NCBI RefSeq assembly: GCF_003665435.1
Contig: NZ_CP023408.1
Location: 372,001 to 436,000, forward strand
DNA length: 64,000 nt
From: Streptomyces fungicidicus
GTDB lineage: Bacteria; Actinomycetota; Actinomycetes; Streptomycetales; Streptomycetaceae
Direction: 5' to 3'
Shown: positions 43,156 through 52,006 of the stretch, piece after piece
How positions within the stretch are numbered: position 1 is the first letter of the stretch
Layout of the letters: every line of letters begins with the position of its first letter
Made by a program: the position numbers and the translations under genes
The notes under the pieces: model-generated
What the model was told of the DNA's origin: nothing
The model's input: only the letters and a program-made list of their open reading frames with translations
Databases searched by the model: none

Positions 43156-44727
43156 CGCCTCCCGGCCGCCGGGCTCCTCCCAGCCGGCGGCCGGGGTGGT
43201 CCAGCGCAGCGAGAAGCCGCGCCCGCCGCCCAGCAGGAACCCGCGGCCGAAGGTGCGCACCCGGTCCCCGCCGGCGACGGCGTACCACTCCATGTCGGCG
43301 GCCTCGCGCCCCTGGTACGTCACCGCCCGGATCCCGCCGATCCGCCGGTAGCCGCCGGACCGCTGCAGGCCCGGCTCCACGGTGTCCCGCCACACGGCCA
43401 CCGCGTCCGTCCCCACCCGCTCGCTGTAGGTGACGGCCAGCGTGCGCGGATCCCCGCCGGCGCCGAAGGTGACGCGGTAGGCCGGGCCGGGGGTGCGCGA
43501 GGTGTCCAGCCGCTCCCACCCCTCGGGCAGCGCGACGGAGAAGCCCTCGGGCGCGTGGTACGTCCGGTAGCCGGGCGGGAGACCCTCCGGGTCCGACGGG
43601 GACGGCGAGGGGGCGGGCGTCGCCGCGGCGGACGGCGGGGCCGTGCCCGGTCCGCCCGGCTCGTCCGGCGCCCCGCCCGTCGCCCCGGTACCTGTCGAGG
43701 CGGACGCGGGGGGCGCGCCCGCGGCGGACTCGCCGCCGGCGCCCGGCAGTCCCCGGGTCGCGGCGAGCACGGCGACCGCCACCGTGACGACGGCCAGCGC
43801 GGTGCCGAGGAGCATCGACCGCCCGCGCCGCTCCCGGACCGCGCGTCCCACCGCGCCGGTGTGCGCGCGGCGCGGCCAAGGTCTCGCCGCCGGGGCCGGT
43901 GCGACCGCCGGTTCCTCGCGCAGGACCCGGGTGAGCACCTCGCGGACCACGTGGCGGGTCAGCCGCTCCCGCGGGTCCTTGCGCAGCAGTCCCTGCACGA
44001 GCCGGGCGAGCGGTCCCGCCCGCACCGGGGTGGGCAGCGGCAGCCGGTCCACGCCCTTCAGCGTCGCCCCGGGGCTGCCCCGGTCGCGGAAGGGCGGACG
44101 TCCCTCCAGCATGGTGTAGAGGATCGCGCCCAGCGCCCACAGGTCCGCGGCGGGACCGATCCGCTCGTCCCGGGCCTGCTCCGGGGACGCGAACGACGGC
44201 GCCGTGAGCCGGGGCGCCGCGGTGCCGCCGGCCAGTCCGTATCCGGTGACGACGACCGGGCCGCTCTCGCGCAGGAACACCTGGCCGGGGCTGAGCTCGC
44301 CGTGCGTGATCGCCTCCGAGTGGGCGGCGTCCAGGACGTCGAGCAGCTCCAGCGCGACGCGCGCGGCCCGCACCGGGGTGAACGCGCCCCGCGCGGCGAG
44401 GACCTCGTCGAGCGGGGCGCCGTCGATCCGGGCGGTGACGGTCCACAGGAACCCGCCCTCGTCGACGGCGTCGACGACCGTGGCGGTCCGGCCGGGGCAC
44501 AGCCGCTCCAGGTTCTCGGTCGTCCGCAGGACGCGGGACGGAGCGCGGCGCGCGGCGTCGGCGGGGTCCCGCGGGAGGCCGATCCGGGTGACCAGGCAGG
44601 GGCGGCCGGTCCTCAGGTCGTCGGCGTACCAGCGGACGCGGTTGGTCTCGCGGTGCGTGATCCCGACCAGCCGGTACCGCCCGGCGACCGGCTGGTCCGT
44701 GGAGACGTGCGCCCTGCCCATGGCCAT
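43114..44727 (-). CDS. Membrane-anchored Ser/Thr pseudokinase
   Basis: A 537-residue protein with an N-terminal kinase fold (about 15-270), one membrane helix (about 304-326), a proline/serine/alanine linker and an extracellular domain (about 400-537, YHAPEGFSVALPEGWERL). The fold keeps SFASPEQARDE and DLWALGAILYTMLEGRPPF, but the catalytic residues are lost: the VAIK lysine position reads VTRI (R48), HRD reads HGE (142-144, with SPGQ for KPxN) and DFG reads GYG (162-164). It should not phosphorylate and is probably a regulatory or scaffold pseudokinase sensing wall ligands. The start may be ATG 44727 or 44721. Confidence 0.85.
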   Translation of the reverse strand: MAMGRAHVSTDQPVAGRYRLVGITHRETNRVRWYADDLRTGRPCLVTRIGLPRDPADAARRAPSRVLRTTENLERLCPGRTATVVDAVDEGGFLWTVTARIDGAPLDEVLAARGAFTPVRAARVALELLDVLDAAHSEAITHGELSPGQVFLRESGPVVVTGYGLAGGTAAPRLTAPSFASPEQARDERIGPAADLWALGAILYTMLEGRPPFRDRGSPGATLKGVDRLPLPTPVRAGPLARLVQGLLRKDPRERLTRHVVREVLTRVLREEPAVAPAPAARPWPRRAHTGAVGRAVRERRGRSMLLGTALAVVTVAVAVLAATRGLPGAGGESAAGAPPASASTGTGATGGAPDEPGGPGTAPPSAAATPAPSPSPSDPEGLPPGYRTYHAPEGFSVALPEGWERLDTSRTPGPAYRVTFGAGGDPRTLAVTYSERVGTDAVAVWRDTVEPGLQRSGGYRRIGGIRAVTYQGREAADMEWYAVAGGDRVRTFGRGFLLGGGRGFSLRWTTPAAGWEEPGGREALGVLLRTFRPGPG

Positions 44728-44807
44728 GCCCAGTGGTACGGGGCAGCGGGTGGGCCGCGTTCAACGGGACGGGCACCGATTCCCGGCGGTGCGCGCGGCG
44801 CGGGCGC

Positions 44808-45776
44808 TCAGCGCAGTGCGAAGTGGTCCGTCCAGGCCATCATGTCGCCCGTGGTGGCGTTGCCCCCGCACACCACCAGCCCGAGCCGGGCCCCCTCACC
44901 GACCCGCTCCAGCACCCGCCGCGCGGCGGGCAGCAGACAGCCCGCGGCCGGCTCCGCCCACACCTTCGCGTGGTCCGCGAGGTCGAGCGAGCCGCGTACC
45001 GCCTCCCGGTCCGGCACCACCAGCACCTCGGTGACCAGCTCCGACACATGCGCGTACGTCAGCGGGGAGACGGCCGGGGCGCTGAGCGTGGAGACGATCG
45101 ACGTCAGCTCCACCGGCACCGGGCCGCCCGCCGCCAGCGCCTCGGACATCGCCTGCGCGCCCTCGGTCTCCACGCCCCAGATCCGCACCCCGGGCCGCAG
45201 CGCGCGCAGCGCCGCCGCCACTCCCGCGATGAGTCCGCCGCCCCCGATGCTCACCAGCACGTCGGTGAGGTCACCGGCGTCCGCGGCGAACTCCAGCCCC
45301 ACGGTGCCCTGACCGGCGATCACCACGGGGTCGTCGAAGGGGTGGACCAGGGTGAGCCCTTCCTGCTGCAGCCGGGTCATGAGCGCGAACGCGCCGTCCA
45401 TGCCGTCGGTCAGCCGCACCGACGCCCCGGCGGACTCCGCGATCTCCACGGCCCGCACGGGCGCCGAACGCGGCATGACCACCGTGGCCTTCACGTCCAG
45501 GGCCGCGGCCATGACCGCGAGGGCGATCCCGTGGTTGCCGCCGCTCACCGCCACGACCCCGGCGGCCCGCTCGGCCTCGGTCAGCGACAGCAGCTTCGCC
45601 GCCGCGCCGCGCACCTTGAACGAACCGGTGCGCTGGAGCAGCTCCAGCTTCGTGGTGACCGGCGCCCCGAGCAGCGCCGACAGCCCGGGGCTCGGCACGG
45701 TCGGGGTCCGCACCACGTGTCCGGCGATCCGCTCGGCCGCGGTCTCGATGTCGGTGATCCCGATCACGACTGCCAC
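44808..45776 (-). CDS. PLP-dependent threonine/serine dehydratase-like enzyme
   Basis: A 322-residue fold-type II PLP enzyme. The PLP lysine is in RTGSFKVRGA, the phosphate-binding loop is SIGGGGLIAGVAAAL, and SGGNHGIALAV is the substrate-binding loop (S/G-G-N-H). The length is that of catabolic threonine dehydratases without a regulatory ACT domain; serine racemase and hydroxyaspartate dehydratase relatives are alternatives. It stands alone in its unit. Confidence 0.85.
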   Translation of the reverse strand: MAVVIGITDIETAAERIAGHVVRTPTVPSPGLSALLGAPVTTKLELLQRTGSFKVRGAAAKLLSLTEAERAAGVVAVSGGNHGIALAVMAAALDVKATVVMPRSAPVRAVEIAESAGASVRLTDGMDGAFALMTRLQQEGLTLVHPFDDPVVIAGQGTVGLEFAADAGDLTDVLVSIGGGGLIAGVAAALRALRPGVRIWGVETEGAQAMSEALAAGGPVPVELTSIVSTLSAPAVSPLTYAHVSELVTEVLVVPDREAVRGSLDLADHAKVWAEPAAGCLLPAARRVLERVGEGARLGLVVCGGNATTGDMMAWTDHFALR

Positions 45777-45979
45777 CCTCTCCGGCGCGGGGGCATGATC
45801 CGCGCCGCAACCACCCTGACCCGCGGGGCGGCGCAGGTCAAGATCGTTCAGCTGTCCGCAGCCGTGGCCGGCCGTACCGTGTGCCGGCTGGAGAACAGGT
45901 CACCCTTCATGGGGGCATCCTCGCCCGGACTCGCCCCGTCCGCCAGGGCCGTGCCGGAGGGGAACCGGGTCGGCGGGGG

Positions 45980-47317
45980 TCAGGCGCCGAAGAGCTGGGT
46001 CCAGTACGTGCCCGCCCGGCCGCCGCCCGCGAAGCCGACCCCGATGTGGGTGAAGTCCGCCTTGAGGATGTTGGCGCGGTGACCGGGGCTGTTCAGCCAC
46101 CCCTCCACGACCTCGGCGGCCGAGCGCTGTCCGCAGGCGATGTTCTCGCCGATCGTCCGCCGTGTGGAGCCCGCGGCGGCGGCCCGGTCCCAGGGCCTGC
46201 TGCCGTCGGGCGCGGTGTGCGCGTAGAAGTCGCGGGCGACCATGTCGGCGCTGTGCGCCTGCGCGGCCGCGGCCAGACGGGGGTCGGGGGACAGGGGCGC
46301 CAGCCCGGCGCCGGCGCGTGCCCGGTTGGTGAGGCCGACGACCTCGCGGGCGGTGCGGTCCAGACCGTCCGGGGTGAGCGGACTGGCCCACAGCGCCGTC
46401 CAGTAGGTGCCGCCGGACCCGTCACCGCAGGAGCCGACGGCGGCGTGGCGGAACGCCGGGTCGCGGACGGTGCGGCGCCCGGCGTCGTGGCGCAGGCAGT
46501 ACTCCACGAGTTCGGCGGTGGTGCGGGGCCCGGAGACCAGATGCTCCCCGACGGCGAGATAGGGGTATCCGGCGGCGACGACGCGCTGGTGGACGGAGAC
46601 GCCGTCCACGCCCTCGACGCCGAGACGGCCGCCGCGGGCCATCGAGCCGGCGTGCTCACGCGCCGCCGCGGCCAGCCGCGCGTCGTGCGTCACGGGAGGC
46701 GAACCGGCCGCCGAGCGGGCGGAGTTCACCAGTCCGAGGAAGCCGTCCGCGGTGGCCGGGGCGGAGGCCGGGCGCGGCGGGGCGGCAGGCGCCGCCGTGC
46801 GGGGAGCGGCGGGTGCCGTCCTTCTGGAGACGGTCTCCTCGTCCTCCACGTCCACGCCGAAGTCCCGGGCGAGACCGGCCAGTCCGTCGGCATATCCCTG
46901 GCCCAGGGCGCGCAGTTTCCAGCCCTCCCCGCGCCGGTAGATCTCCGCGAGGAGCAGGACGGCCTCCCGCCGGGCCCGCGGCGGGGAAAACCGGGCGAGC
47001 GGGCGCCCGCCGGCGTCGGCCAGGTGGAGCACGGGGGCGGGGAGTGCGCTCAGCGGGGTGCCGGGGTCGGCGGCGGTGACGGCCACGGTGAGCCGGGTGG
47101 CCCCGGCGCGCAGCGCGGCCGGGTCGACGGTCAGCGTGTCCCCGTCCAGTCCGGCGCCGGGCGCGGAAGGCTGGTTGTAGAACACGAAGTCGGCGTCGTC
47201 GCGCACCTTCCCGCCGTCGTCCGTGACCAGCGCGGACACGTCGAAGGGGCCGGGTACCCGGACGGTCACGCTGCCGCGCGGAAGGGCCAGATTGCCGCCG
47301 GGAACCAACTCCTGCAT
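45980..47317 (-). CDS. TerD-family protein fused to two CAP domains
   Basis: A 445-residue protein with no signal peptide. Residues 1-160 form a TerD-type domain (LVPGGNLALPRGSVTVRVPG, DADFVFYNQPSAPGAGLDGD, AVLLLAEIYRRGEGWKLRALGQGYADGLAGLARDFGVDVE). An alanine/proline linker (161-190) leads to a degenerate CAP domain (192-312) and a canonical one (322-445) with YAHTAPDGSRPWDR, IGENIACGQ and SPGHRANILKADFTHIGVGF. TerD proteins are cytosolic calcium-binding stress proteins, while CAP/SCP domains are usually secreted; a leaderless fusion is odd. ATG 47317 has GAGGG nine bases upstream. Confidence 0.88.
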   Translation of the reverse strand: MQELVPGGNLALPRGSVTVRVPGPFDVSALVTDDGGKVRDDADFVFYNQPSAPGAGLDGDTLTVDPAALRAGATRLTVAVTAADPGTPLSALPAPVLHLADAGGRPLARFSPPRARREAVLLLAEIYRRGEGWKLRALGQGYADGLAGLARDFGVDVEDEETVSRRTAPAAPRTAAPAAPPRPASAPATADGFLGLVNSARSAAGSPPVTHDARLAAAAREHAGSMARGGRLGVEGVDGVSVHQRVVAAGYPYLAVGEHLVSGPRTTAELVEYCLRHDAGRRTVRDPAFRHAAVGSCGDGSGGTYWTALWASPLTPDGLDRTAREVVGLTNRARAGAGLAPLSPDPRLAAAAQAHSADMVARDFYAHTAPDGSRPWDRAAAAGSTRRTIGENIACGQRSAAEVVEGWLNSPGHRANILKADFTHIGVGFAGGGRAGTYWTQLFGA

Positions 47318-47403
47318 CACGCCGCCCTCTTGTCGTCGGACACGGACCGGTGGGGGGTGTCCGGACAACGACGAGCGGCGGCCCCGGGTTCCCGGCGCGT
47401 TCC

Positions 47404-47757
47404 TCAGCGGCGCAGCGAGGCCGCCCAGTCCGACGGCACCCGCCCGGCGGGGCCGGGGGCCGGCTGGTCGGCCGGGTGGCCGGTGGGCGGGGCGAGGTCG
47501 GGGCCGGACTCGTACAGCTCGTTGGTGGCGTAGTTCCAGAACCAGTCCTCGCCCGGCTCGTAGCTGCGGACCACCGGGTGCCCGCTGGAGCGGTAGTGCG
47601 CCGTGGCGTGCTGTCCGGGCGAGCTGTCGCAGCAGCCGACGTGGCCGCACAGCGCGCAGCGCCGCAGATGGAACCACCAGCCGCCGGTGGCGTCGCAGTC
47701 GGCGCAGCCCGCGCCGCTCGGCGGGACGCTCGGGTCGATGGCGTGCTCGCTGGTCAT
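47404..47757 (-). CDS. UBP-type zinc finger protein
   Basis: A 117-residue protein that is almost wholly a UBP-type (ubiquitin-hydrolase-like) zinc finger: C18-x2-C21, C34-x2-C37, C42/C43, H50, H54 and H60, with WWFHLRRCALCGHVGCC and a DWFWNY aromatic patch. In eukaryotes this finger binds the free C terminus of ubiquitin; the bacterial ligand is unknown. Its ATG overlaps the stop of the histidine kinase gene in an ATGA arrangement, making it the third gene of a tightly coupled operon. Confidence 0.9.
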   Translation of the reverse strand: MTSEHAIDPSVPPSGAGCADCDATGGWWFHLRRCALCGHVGCCDSSPGQHATAHYRSSGHPVVRSYEPGEDWFWNYATNELYESGPDLAPPTGHPADQPAPGPAGRVPSDWAASLRR

Positions 47758-49214
47758 ACGGGCTCCTCGGTGGTCTCGTCGGGAGGCGCGGCGGTGAGGG
47801 GGAGCAGCACCTGGAAGCGGGTGTCGCCCGGCTCGGACTCGAACCGGAGGCTCCCGTGGTGCTTGTTGACCACGATCCGCCAGGAGATGTCCAGGCCCAG
47901 GCCGGTGCCCTCGCCCACCGGCTTGGTGGTGAAGAACGGGTCGAAGACCCGGTCGCGGACCTCGGGCGGGATGCCCGTGCCGGTGTCGCCGAACTCCACC
48001 AGCAGCCGGTCGTGGTCGCGTGCCGTGCGCACGGTCAGCGTGCCCTCCGCGCCCGTGCCGTTCATCGCGGCGACCGCGTTGTCGATCAGATTGGTCCACA
48101 CCTGGTTGAGCTCGGCCGGGTACGCGGGGATCCGCGGCAGCGTGCGGTCGTACTCCTTGACCACCCTGATCCGCTGCCCGAACTTCCCCGACAGCATCAG
48201 CAGGGTGCTGTCGAGGAGTTCGTGCACGTCGGCGACCTGGAAGGGGGCGCGGTCGAGCTGCGAGTACTGCTTGGCGGCGTCGACGAGGTGCGAGACGCGG
48301 CTCGTGGAGTCCTCGATCTCGTCCATGAGCAGTTCCGTCTCGACCGTGTAGCTGAGCCAGCCGACCGCCGACGGGAGCGTCGCCTCGTCCACGGCGGCGG
48401 CGACCTGGTCCAGCCAGTCCCTGTCCAGTCCGGCCTGCACGAACGTCGGCGCGATCCGCCAGCCGTCGGGGATGCCGTGGTCGTCCAGCCAGTCGCAGAG
48501 CGCGTCCTCCCGGTCCGACGCCTCCAGCGGGCTGAGCACGGGCGCCTTCGCGACCCGTTCGGCCGTCCGCTCCTGGATATCGATCAGGTTGGCCAGGGTC
48601 TCGCGGTCGTAGGTGCCCGCGGAGATGATGCGCAGCTTGTGCCGCATCCTGCCGACACGCTCGCGCAGGGCCGCGGTCGCCCGCACGGCCGCGGCGGCGG
48701 GGTTGTTCAGCTCGTGGGTCAGCCCGGCCGACAGCGAGCCCAGCGCCAGCAGCCGTTCCCGCTGGCCGATGGCGCGCTGGGTGCTCTTCGAACCGAAGAA
48801 CAGCCCCTCCAGGAGGTGCACCGCCATCGGGAACCACTCCCGCATGATGCTCGCGAAGGTGTCCGCGGGCAGCACGAAGAACCGGGACGGCGCGGTCACG
48901 CGCAGCGAGTTGTTGTAGACCTGCCGCACCCGGTCCCCGAGGTACGCCTGCATGGCGCCCGCGTACACCCCGCGCCGGGAGGTGCGGCTGACCTCCACGT
49001 CGTCCCCGCCGACCCGGCGGGACAGCACGACGGTGCCCTCCAGCAGGACGTAGAAGCAGCCGGCGGGATCGCCCTCGGCGTAGACCGGGCCGGGGTCGAA
49101 CCCCTCCACCCGTCCCTCCGCGCAGAGCCGGCCGAGCTGCTCCGCGGTGAGCTTCTCGAACAGGAACAGGGCGCCGATCTCCTGCGGGCTGCACGGCATC
49201 GGCCGGCCGCTCAC
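47754..49214 (-). CDS. Sensor histidine kinase with N-terminal cyclic-nucleotide-binding domain
   Basis: A 486-residue soluble kinase. Residues 12-130 form a cNMP-binding (Crp-like) domain (YAEGDPAGCFYVLLEGTVVL). The H box is GSLSAGLTHELNNP, with phosphorylatable H167. A 120-residue insert of unknown structure follows. The ATPase domain at the end has LNQVWTNLIDNAVAAM (N box), DTGTGIPPEV (G1), FFTTKPVGEGTGLGLDI (F and G2). No membrane segment. GTG 49214 overlaps the stop of the receiver-reductase gene by four bases (GTGA), with GGAG upstream, so the pair is co-translated and is the likely kinase-response regulator pair. Confidence 0.9.
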   Translation of the reverse strand: MSGRPMPCSPQEIGALFLFEKLTAEQLGRLCAEGRVEGFDPGPVYAEGDPAGCFYVLLEGTVVLSRRVGGDDVEVSRTSRRGVYAGAMQAYLGDRVRQVYNNSLRVTAPSRFFVLPADTFASIMREWFPMAVHLLEGLFFGSKSTQRAIGQRERLLALGSLSAGLTHELNNPAAAAVRATAALRERVGRMRHKLRIISAGTYDRETLANLIDIQERTAERVAKAPVLSPLEASDREDALCDWLDDHGIPDGWRIAPTFVQAGLDRDWLDQVAAAVDEATLPSAVGWLSYTVETELLMDEIEDSTSRVSHLVDAAKQYSQLDRAPFQVADVHELLDSTLLMLSGKFGQRIRVVKEYDRTLPRIPAYPAELNQVWTNLIDNAVAAMNGTGAEGTLTVRTARDHDRLLVEFGDTGTGIPPEVRDRVFDPFFTTKPVGEGTGLGLDISWRIVVNKHHGSLRFESEPGDTRFQVLLPLTAAPPDETTEEPV

Positions 49215-50887
49215 GACTGCTCCAGATACCGGTGGACGAGCATCACGGCCATGGCTCCCTCTCCGACGGCGGACGCGACCCGCTTGGCGGACTCCGCGCG
49301 GGCGTCGCCCGCGACGAACACCCCGGGCACGTTGGTCTCCAGGTGGTACGGCGGCCGGTCCAGCTCCCAGTCCGCCGGTGGCCGCCCGTCGGGGGTGAGG
49401 TCGGGCCCGGCGAGGATGAACCCGCGTTCGTCCCGCAGCACCGTGCCGTCCAGCCAGTCGGTCAGCGGGGCGGCGCCGATGAACACGAACAGCCACTGCG
49501 CGTCGACCAGTTCGGTCTGCCCGCTGTCCGTGTCGCGCAGCGTCAGCCGTTCCAGGTGGCCGTCGCCGTGGGCGCTCTCGACGACCGTGCCGCACCGCAC
49601 CGAGATGTTCGGCGCCTCGTCGATCTGCTGGATCAGGTAGTACGACATCGACGCCGACAGGTCGGGGCCGCGCACCAGCAGCGTCACCGACTTGGCGCCC
49701 CGGGCCAGGTACATCGCCGCCTGCCCGGCCGAGTTGGCGCCGCCGACGATGTACACGTCGTGGCCCCGGCAGGCGGACGCCTCCGTCAGCGCGGACCCGT
49801 AGTACACGCCGCAGCCGCCCAGCTCGTCGCAGCCCGGCGCCGCCAGCTGCCGGTAGGAGACGCCGGTCGCCAGGATCACGCTGTGCGCGGCCACCGCCGA
49901 CCCGTCGGAGAACCGCACGACCCGGGCGGGTCCGCTGACCTCCAGCCCCGTCACCTCGCGCGCGGTGAGGATCTCGGCGCCGAACCGGGTGGCCTGGCGC
50001 CGCGCCCGGTCGGTGAGCTGCGCCCCCGACACCCCGTCGGGGAAGCCGAGGTAGTTCTCGATCCTGGAGGACTGGCCGGCCTGCCCGCCGGTCGCGGACC
50101 GCTCCACCAGCACGGTCCGCAGCCCTTCCGAGGCCCCGTACACCGCCGCGCCGAGCCCCGCCGGGCCGCCGCCGATCACCACCAGGTCGTAGAAGTCCGC
50201 CTCCGGCGTCGTCGCGAGGCCCACCCGGGCGGCGAGGTCCACGGCCTCCGGCTCCACCAGCGGCGTCCCGTCGGGGGTGATCACCACCGGCAGCCGCATC
50301 CCGTCCTGTCCCGCGGCGGCCAGCAGCCGCCGGCCCTCCGGCTCGTCGGAGGAGTACCAGCGGTAGGGCACCTGGTTGCGGGCCAGGAACTCCCGTACGT
50401 CCGAGGAGCGCGCCGACCAGCGGTGCCCGATCACCTTGGTGCTCGGCACCGGCCGGTGGTCGCTGCGCCGCCACGCCTCGAGGAGATCGTCCAGCACCGG
50501 GTAGAGCTTCTCCTCCGGCGGGTCCCACGGCTTGAGGAGGTAGTGGTCCAGGTCGACGACGTTGATCGCGTCGATCGCCGCGCCCGTGTCCGCGTACGCG
50601 GTCAGCAGCACCCGCCGCGCCCCCGGGTGGACGTCGAGGGCCTGTTCCAGGAACTCGATGCCGTTCATCCCCGGCATCCGGTAGTCGGCGAGGATCACCG
50701 CCACCAGGTCGCCGCGCAGCTTCAGTTCGCGCAGCGCGTCCAGCGCGGACTCGCCGGACTCCGCGCGCACGATCCGGTACGACGCCCCGTAGCGCCGTCG
50801 CAGGTCCCGGGCCACGGCGCGCGAGACGCCCGGGTCGTCGTCCACGGTCATGATGACGGTCCGCGCCGGTTCGGCGGCCTGTGTCAT
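49211..50887 (-). CDS. Fused response-regulator receiver and thioredoxin-reductase-like flavoprotein
   Basis: A 558-residue fusion. The receiver (residues 10-135) is complete: D16-D18, phospho-acceptor D68 in VILADYRMPGMNG, T96 and K119 (LLKPWDPP). A glutaredoxin-like segment (150-225) links to a thioredoxin-reductase-like flavoprotein (230-558) with FAD motif VVIGGGPAG (237-244) and NADPH motif VGGANSAG. The redox-active CATC region of true thioredoxin reductases is replaced by VYYGSALTEA, so it cannot reduce thioredoxin by the usual dithiol. This fused type recurs in bacteria. First gene of the operon; divergent from a universal stress protein. Confidence 0.9.
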   Translation of the reverse strand: MTQAAEPARTVIMTVDDDPGVSRAVARDLRRRYGASYRIVRAESGESALDALRELKLRGDLVAVILADYRMPGMNGIEFLEQALDVHPGARRVLLTAYADTGAAIDAINVVDLDHYLLKPWDPPEEKLYPVLDDLLEAWRRSDHRPVPSTKVIGHRWSARSSDVREFLARNQVPYRWYSSDEPEGRRLLAAAGQDGMRLPVVITPDGTPLVEPEAVDLAARVGLATTPEADFYDLVVIGGGPAGLGAAVYGASEGLRTVLVERSATGGQAGQSSRIENYLGFPDGVSGAQLTDRARRQATRFGAEILTAREVTGLEVSGPARVVRFSDGSAVAAHSVILATGVSYRQLAAPGCDELGGCGVYYGSALTEASACRGHDVYIVGGANSAGQAAMYLARGAKSVTLLVRGPDLSASMSYYLIQQIDEAPNISVRCGTVVESAHGDGHLERLTLRDTDSGQTELVDAQWLFVFIGAAPLTDWLDGTVLRDERGFILAGPDLTPDGRPPADWELDRPPYHLETNVPGVFVAGDARAESAKRVASAVGEGAMAVMLVHRYLEQS

Positions 50888-51123
50888 GCGTCCCCCACGT
50901 CGAGCGGTCGGGTCCCCGGAACGGAGGGCCCCGGCCCCGCCGCGGCCACCGCACCGGCCCTGCCCATCGTATGTTCGACTGCGCCGGAGCGCCCGGGGAT
51001 GAGTGAGCCGGCCCCCTGGGGCCGCCGGGCCGGCCCGCCCGTCCCCACCCGCGCCGGACCCGTGATCGCGGCGTAGGGAAGACTGGCCCCACGCGAAGCG
51101 GACACGACACCTGGAGGAACCGC

Positions 51124-51996
51124 ATGACGCGCCCGATCACGGCAGGGATCGACGGAACCGGGGAGAGCCTCGCCGCGCTGGCCTGGGCCGCGCGGGAGGC
51201 GGTCCGCCGGGGACTGCCGCTCCGTGTGGTGCACGCCTGGCGCTTCGAGGCGCACGACGCGGTGGACACCGGTGACCGGGCCACCCAGGAGCAGTGGGTC
51301 CGCTCCTCGGTGGAGGAGGCGGTCCGCGCCGTCGCCGGACGCCACCCCGGGCTCGCCGTGACGACGGACGTCCTGGAGGGCGACGCCGTGGAGACGCTGA
51401 CCGGCGCCGCCGCGGACGCGGAGATGCTGGTGCTCGGCTCGCGCGGGCACGGGCGGATCGTGGGCTTCCTGGTCGGTTCGGTCGGCCAGCAGGTGATCGT
51501 CGGCGCCGAGCGGCCCGTGGTGTTCGTACGGGCCGGGGACCAGGCGTCGAACGAGGTGGCCGGGCACGAGATCGTGGTCGGCCAGCAGGGCGAACCGGAG
51601 GACAGCGCCGCCGCGCTCGGCCTCGCCTTCGAGACCGCGTCCCGGCGCGGGGCGGCCGTGCGCGCCGTACGGGCCTGGACCCTGCCGCCGGTGTTCGCCT
51701 ACAGCCCCGCCTCGCTCCAGCTGCTCGACGAGGCCGGCGGCCTGGAGCCGTACGAGCGGAAGGCGCTGGCGGCGGCCCTCGCGCCGTGGCGGGAGCGCTA
51801 CCCGGACGTGCGGGTGATCGAGCACGTGGAGATGGGCAGCGCCGGTCAGGTGCTGCTGTCGGTGGCGGGCACCGCCCAGCTGATGGTCGTCGGCCGCCGC
51901 GCCCGCCGCACCGCGGTCGGCGGCCGGATCGGCTCGGTGGCCTACGGCGTCCTGCACCACGCGGACTGCCCGGTCGCGGTGGTGCCCCCGGCCTGA
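51124..51996 (+). CDS. Universal stress protein, two tandem UspA domains
   Basis: A 290-residue tandem Usp. The first domain has the ATP motif LGSRGHGRIVGFLVGS and RPVVFVR; the second has VVGRRARRTAVGGRIGS and CPVAVVP, where the first glycines are replaced by arginine/alanine. ATG 51124 has TGGAGG seven bases upstream. It is divergent from the receiver-reductase operon and convergent with the DUF4032 gene. Confidence 0.92.
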   Translation: MTRPITAGIDGTGESLAALAWAAREAVRRGLPLRVVHAWRFEAHDAVDTGDRATQEQWVRSSVEEAVRAVAGRHPGLAVTTDVLEGDAVETLTGAAADAEMLVLGSRGHGRIVGFLVGSVGQQVIVGAERPVVFVRAGDQASNEVAGHEIVVGQQGEPEDSAAALGLAFETASRRGAAVRAVRAWTLPPVFAYSPASLQLLDEAGGLEPYERKALAAALAPWRERYPDVRVIEHVEMGSAGQVLLSVAGTAQLMVVGRRARRTAVGGRIGSVAYGVLHHADCPVAVVPPA

Positions 51997-52006
51997 CGCC
52001 GGCGGC

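Noticed and set aside
39546..51085. Repeated TAGGGAA-type sequences upstream of genes at 39586, 51124 and, on the minus strand, 63489
   Set aside because: They look like ordinary vegetative -10 hexamers rather than a shared regulatory site; too short to support a claim.
47754..51284. An apparent 1176-residue protein in which the histidine kinase frame continues upstream through the receiver-reductase gene
   Set aside because: The upstream part is low-complexity Gly/Arg/Pro shadow. The GTG at 49214 with a GGAG leader and GTGA overlap marks the true start.
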